Shown in pieces: positions 59,791 through 63,293 of a DNA stretch of 63,293 nucleotides. The DNA is from Bordetella parapertussis (lineage in GTDB: Bacteria; Pseudomonadota; Gammaproteobacteria; Burkholderiales; Burkholderiaceae_C). Both the position numbers and the translations under genes were made by a program. The notes beneath the pieces are model-generated. The model ran no database searches and was not told the DNA's origin. It saw only the letters and a program-made list of their open reading frames with translations. Location: NCBI GenBank assembly GCA_945873925.1, contig CAMCES010000007.1, positions 1 to 63,293 on the forward strand, in the 5' to 3' direction. The number at the start of each line of letters is the position of its first letter. The first letter of the stretch is position 1.

Positions 59791-60204
59791 TCATCCCTTG
59801 TCTTCAGGTTCAAACTGCAAGGCAGCCGAGTTCATGCAATAGCGCAGGCCGGTGGGCGCAGGACCATCAGGGAACACATGGCCTAAATGGGCTTTGCACT
59901 GGGCGCAGACGGTTTCGGTGCGCAGCATGCCGTGGGCGCGGTCTACACGTTCTTCAATCGCCTCGGGCAAGGCTGCTTGGGAGAAGCTGGGCCATCCACA
60001 GCCTGCGTCAAATTTCGTGTCCGAGTCAAACAGCTTGGCATCGCAGCAAATGCAGTGATAGCTGCCGCTCGCCCAGTGGGCTTCGTAGCGTCCGGTGTAG
60101 GGCCGTTCGGTCGCGGCCATGCGGGTGACCTCGAAAGCCACGGGTTCGGCGTTTTTGGCAGCCAAGTGGGCACGCCAATCGGCGTTGTTGTCAGGCAATG
60201 TCAT
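59791..60204 (-). CDS. msrB: Peptide-methionine (R)-S-oxide reductase
   Basis: MsrB reduces methionine-R-sulfoxide in damaged proteins. The 137-residue protein has both zinc CxxC pairs (YHCICC and CAQCKAHLGHVFPDGP), the resolving Cys in CGWPSF and the catalytic Cys in LRYCMNSAAL. The ATG at 60204 overlaps the selO stop as ATGA; the frame upstream to 60213 begins with TTG and is not needed. It lies between selO and yciB. Confidence 0.96.
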   Translation of the reverse strand: MTLPDNNADWRAHLAAKNAEPVAFEVTRMAATERPYTGRYEAHWASGSYHCICCDAKLFDSDTKFDAGCGWPSFSQAALPEAIEERVDRAHGMLRTETVCAQCKAHLGHVFPDGPAPTGLRYCMNSAALQFEPEDKG

Positions 60205-61694
60205 GAGGAGCAACTGATGGAAATCGAAGATGCCCAGTCGGGCGGAAAGGCCGCGTAGCTGTCAAACCCTGGGTGTTCTTCGCAGGGCGCTGACAGCAAG
60301 CGCTGCAACACATGGATCTCGTCAAACTGGCCTATTTTCGCTTGTTGGATGGCTTGCTCACCCAGGTGGTTGCGCAGGACAAATTTCGGGTTGGTGCGCA
60401 GCATGCTTTGGCTGGTGCTCTGGGGATCTTGCTGGGCCAAGCGTGCCAGATACCGCGCATGCCAGGCATCCCATGCTTGGTGTTGCATAAAGAGGTCACG
60501 CACGGCTTGAAATGCGTGTTTGGTGTCTGGTGTCGACATCAGGCCCACCGCGTGGCTCAGGCGTCGCCAAAAGATGGTGAAGTCGGTTTGCTCGGTGGCC
60601 AGCAAACCCAGCAGGTCGTCGATCAAGGCTGGATCAGTGCTTTGCAATTCTGGCAAACCCAGCTTGGCGGCAAAGCGCTGGTTCAACTGTTGGGGGTAGT
60701 CGATCTTGAATTGTTCAAGGGCGGCCACGGTGGCGTCTTGGTCTTCGATCAGCGGCAGCAGTGCTTGGCCCAAGCAGAACAAATTCCAATAAGCCACTTG
60801 CGGCTGGCGTGCATAGGCGTAGCGACCTTGGTGGTCGGAATGGTTGCAAATGTGTCCAGGGTTGAAGCCGTCCAGGAACTGAAACGGCCCGTAGTCGATG
60901 GTCAGACCCAAGATGCTCATGTTGTCGGTGTTCATCACGCCATGGCAAAACCCCACCGACTGCCAATGCGCCAGCAAAGAGGCAGTGCGCTCGGTCACCT
61001 CGGACAAAAAAGCCAAACAGCGCTGCGGCCAGGGCAGTGGCAGCAGGTGTGAAAAGTGGTTTTCAATCACGAAGTCAGTCAAACGGCGCAAAGACCCGGT
61101 CTGGCCGCTGGCAGCGAAATGCTCGAAATGCCCAAACCGCACAAAGCTGGGCGCCACTCGGGTGACCACCGCTGCGGTTTCCAGTGCTTCGCGCAGCACC
61201 TTATCGGGGGAACCCACCAAGGCCAAGGCGCGGGTGGTGGGAATGCCCAAACCGTGCATGGCTTCGCTGCACAGGTATTCACGGATGCTTGAGCGCAAGA
61301 CGGCGCGGCCGTCGGCCATGCGCGAATAAGGGGTCATGCCTGCGCCCTTGAGTTGCAGGGTTTGGCTGCCCATGGGTGTGACTATCTCGCCCAATGACAA
61401 GGCCCGACCATCGCCCAATTGCCCCGCCCACACACCAAACTGGTGGCCACTGTAGACACTGGCCAGGCATTGGCTGCCGGGCAATTCGGTGCTGCCACCC
61501 AGTGCTTGCAACCATATTGCCTGTTCCCACAAAGCCGATGACAAGCCCAGGTCGTGGGCCAAGCTGTCGTTGCGAGCGATCCAATGCAAATGCTGCAAAG
61601 GGGTGGGCGAGACACGGGCGTAGAAGGCCTCTCCCAAGTCGGTAAAACAGTGTTGCCAGGGCAGGGCGTTGACAGGGTTGTCCAATGTTTGCAT
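60201..61694 (-). CDS. selO: Protein adenylyltransferase SelO
   Basis: SelO (YdiU) is a pseudokinase-fold enzyme that AMPylates proteins and is linked to redox stress. The 497-residue protein has ASVYSGHQFGVWAGQLGDGR, QLKGAGMTPYSRMADGRAVL and REYLCSEAMHGLGIPTTRAL. The active-site residues are in HGVMNTDNMSILGLTIDYGPFQF, and the C-terminus is PPDWASSISISCSS, where the family has Cys or selenocysteine. The ATG at 61694 (MQTLDNPVNALPWQH) is taken; the open frame to 61760 runs into the divergent gene. It precedes msrB with an ATGA overlap, a link between two redox-stress genes. Confidence 0.95.
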   Translation of the reverse strand: MQTLDNPVNALPWQHCFTDLGEAFYARVSPTPLQHLHWIARNDSLAHDLGLSSALWEQAIWLQALGGSTELPGSQCLASVYSGHQFGVWAGQLGDGRALSLGEIVTPMGSQTLQLKGAGMTPYSRMADGRAVLRSSIREYLCSEAMHGLGIPTTRALALVGSPDKVLREALETAAVVTRVAPSFVRFGHFEHFAASGQTGSLRRLTDFVIENHFSHLLPLPWPQRCLAFLSEVTERTASLLAHWQSVGFCHGVMNTDNMSILGLTIDYGPFQFLDGFNPGHICNHSDHQGRYAYARQPQVAYWNLFCLGQALLPLIEDQDATVAALEQFKIDYPQQLNQRFAAKLGLPELQSTDPALIDDLLGLLATEQTDFTIFWRRLSHAVGLMSTPDTKHAFQAVRDLFMQHQAWDAWHARYLARLAQQDPQSTSQSMLRTNPKFVLRNHLGEQAIQQAKIGQFDEIHVLQRLLSAPCEEHPGFDSYAAFPPDWASSISISCSS

Positions 61695-61700
61695 GACCTG

Positions 61701-61712
61701 ATTGTGCACAAT
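61701..61712. repeat. Perfect 12-bp palindrome between selO and acyl-CoA ligase
   Basis: The sequence attgtgcacaat is its own reverse complement and lies in the 64-bp gap between the divergent selO (start 61694) and acyl-CoA synthetase (start 61759) genes. Its place and symmetry suit a dimeric repressor operator. No regulator can be named. Confidence 0.45.
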
Positions 61713-61758
61713 ATGGCCAAAACAACATGCCAACAGGTGCCATTCAAGGAGACTTCCC

Positions 61759-63293
61759 ATGCTGGGATTGATGCAAAGTCAGAACCTGTCGATCGCTTCC
61801 CTGATCGACTTTGCCGAGAAACACCACGGCGACACCGAAATCATTTCCCGCCGTGTCGAGGGCGACATCCACCGCAGCGACTGGGCCACGGTTGCCAAAC
61901 GTTCTAGGCAAGTCGCCAATGCCTTGGATGCCGACAAAGTCGGGCAGGGTGCCCGTGTGGCCACCTTGGCATGGAATGGCTATCGCCATTTGGAAATGTA
62001 TTTTGGTGTCAGTGGCAGTGGCCGTGTGCTGCACACCTTGAACCCCCGGTTGCACCCAGAACAAATCAGCTGGATCGTCAACCATGCCGAAGACCATGTC
62101 CTGTGTTTTGACATGACGTTTTTGCCGATCATTCAAAACATCCACGCCCATTGTCCGAACGTGAAACATTGGGTGGCTTTGTGCGACACGGACAAGCTGA
62201 CCGCAGACAGCGGCATCCCTGGCCTGGTCAGCTACGAGGCGTGGCTGGGTCCTCAAGCCAGCACCTATGCCTGGCCAGACTTGGACGAGAACACCGCCTC
62301 TTGCATGTGCTACACCAGCGGTACCACGGGCAACCCCAAAGCGGCGCTGTACAGCCACCGATCGACCATCTTGCATGCCTATGCCTGTGCCTTGCCCGAT
62401 GTGATGTGTTTGTCAGCCCGTGACAGCGTTTTGCCGGTGGTTCCGATGTTCCATGTCAACGCCTGGGGCATCCCCTACAGCGCGGCCATGGTTGGGTGCA
62501 AATTGGTGTTTCCTGGCGCGGCGCTTGATGGCAAGTCGGTTTATGAGTTGCTGGAATCCGAGCAAGTCACCTTAGCAGCAGGCGTGCCAACGGTGTGGCA
62601 AATGCTCTTGGGCCATTTGAAAGCCGGCGGCCTGCGCTTTGGCCATTTGAAGCGCACCGTGATTGGCGGCTCGGCGTGTCCACCCGCCATGATCCATGCG
62701 TTCAACCATGAATACGGGGTGGAAGTGCTGCACGCCTGGGGCATGACCGAGCTCAGCCCCTTGGGCACCTTGTGCACCTTGAAGAACAAGCACTTGGCCT
62801 TGCCTGCGGATGAGCAAATGAAAATCCGTCTCAAACAGGGTCGGGCCATCTATGGCATGGACCTCAAAATCGTCGATGACCAAGGCAAAGAACAACCGCA
62901 TGACGGCAAAGCCTATGGCGACTTGCTGGTCAAAGGGCCATGGGTGGTGCGCGAGTATTACAAACAAGAGGGTGGCTCACCCTTGATCGATGGTTGGTTC
63001 CCCACCGGCGATGTGGCCACGGTCGACCCCGAAGGCTTCATGCAAATCACCGACCGCAGCAAGGACGTGATCAAGTCTGGCGGCGAGTGGATCAGCTCGA
63101 TCGATGTCGAGAACATCGCCATGGCCCACCCCGAGGTGGCGATGGCCGCCTGCATCGGCATGGCCCACCCGAAATGGGACGAGCGTCCGATCGTGGTCGT
63201 CGTGAAACGTCCTGGCAGCCCCTTGGAACGTGATGCCTTGCTGAAGTTCTACGAAGGCAAGATCGCCAAATGGCAAATCCCGGATGACGTGGT
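61759..63293 (+). CDS. Acyl-CoA synthetase (AMP-forming), partial
   Basis: This is an AMP-binding fatty-acid or medium-chain acyl-CoA ligase of the AlkK group, which activates acids with ATP and CoA. The ATG at 61759 has AAGGAG 7 nt upstream. 511 codons are visible and the frame runs off the window. Motifs are the P-loop YTSGTTGNPKAALYSHRS, VVPMFHVNAWGIPY, HAWGMTELSPLGT (adenine site) and GWFPTGDVATVDPEGFMQI, then DRSKDVIKSGGEWISSIDVE (hinge). The C-terminal lysine region is just outside. It diverges from selO with a 64-nt gap. Confidence 0.92.
   Translation, partial: MLGLMQSQNLSIASLIDFAEKHHGDTEIISRRVEGDIHRSDWATVAKRSRQVANALDADKVGQGARVATLAWNGYRHLEMYFGVSGSGRVLHTLNPRLHPEQISWIVNHAEDHVLCFDMTFLPIIQNIHAHCPNVKHWVALCDTDKLTADSGIPGLVSYEAWLGPQASTYAWPDLDENTASCMCYTSGTTGNPKAALYSHRSTILHAYACALPDVMCLSARDSVLPVVPMFHVNAWGIPYSAAMVGCKLVFPGAALDGKSVYELLESEQVTLAAGVPTVWQMLLGHLKAGGLRFGHLKRTVIGGSACPPAMIHAFNHEYGVEVLHAWGMTELSPLGTLCTLKNKHLALPADEQMKIRLKQGRAIYGMDLKIVDDQGKEQPHDGKAYGDLLVKGPWVVREYYKQEGGSPLIDGWFPTGDVATVDPEGFMQITDRSKDVIKSGGEWISSIDVENIAMAHPEVAMAACIGMAHPKWDERPIVVVVKRPGSPLERDALLKFYEGKIAKWQIPDDV

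Overview
The window reads as chromosomal DNA of a betaproteobacterium of the order Burkholderiales, most likely a Comamonadaceae relative (Limnohabitans/Rhodoferax type). This rests on gene content and order (smc-zipA-ligA, exbBD-lpxK-ycaR-kdsB-adk, dapC-dapD-dapE-prmB, selO-msrB-yciB-bolA-ppiC) and on protein character; the genus cannot be fixed from the sequence alone. Coding density is very high, with no gene-free stretch over 300 bases. I see no insertion sequence, prophage, CRISPR array, plasmid or integrative element, so this is mainly core genome rather than an accessory island.

Layout. 0-2 kb: two exported or lipid-anchored proteins of unknown function on the minus strand and a beta-propeller-like lipoprotein on the plus strand. 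2-8.2 kb: a minus-strand acyl-CoA cluster (3-hydroxyacyl-CoA dehydrogenase, crotonase-fold protein, Crp/Fnr regulator, APH-type kinase, ACAD10/11-type dehydrogenase, YfcG-type GST). 8.2-11.6 kb: a GST, lexA with a small downstream gene and two LexA operators, L-asparaginase and adk. 11.7-14.7 kb: kdsB, ycaR, lpxK, exbD and exbB. 14.8-18.2 kb: xseA, a DUF192 protein, icd and a cold-shock protein. 18.3-27.7 kb: one long plus-strand run: clpS, clpA, yebC, purD, hemF, nadD, rsfS, rlmH, maf, rng. 27.7-33.2 kb: envelope glycan genes (deacetylase, GT4, GT9, MsbA-like exporter, WaaE-like GT2). 33.2-36.9 kb: tolB, pal, cpoB, tcdA and tRNA-Lys(UUU). 36.9-43 kb: minus-strand ABC-F, prmB, dapE, dapD, dapC. 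43-50 kb: an orphan HPt protein, smc, zipA-like, ligA. 50-53.6 kb: glnD and map. 53.7-58.1 kb: purL and a His-rich small protein. 58.1-61.7 kb: ppiC, bolA, yciB, msrB, selO. 61.8 kb to the end: an acyl-CoA synthetase cut by the window edge.

How the genes work together. Many neighbours overlap by ATGA or sit within a few bases, implying polycistronic, translationally coupled units. The acyl-CoA cluster is the most suggestive metabolic unit. A kinase and a dehydrogenase of the ACAD10/ACAD11 and LvaA/LvaC type sit with enzymes of the later beta-oxidation steps, pointing to use of 4-hydroxy acids. Envelope biogenesis is represented by the Kdo/lipid A genes, the glycosyltransferase cluster and the Tol-Pal tail. 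Lysine and peptidoglycan precursor supply is represented by the dap genes. Several genes appear to start at TTG or GTG.

No clear undescribed system was found. The most worthwhile leads are the kinase/dehydrogenase pair, the small gene co-transcribed with lexA, tolB coupled to a glycosyltransferase without tolQRA, tcdA beside a tRNA that is a predicted substrate, and the orphan HPt protein.
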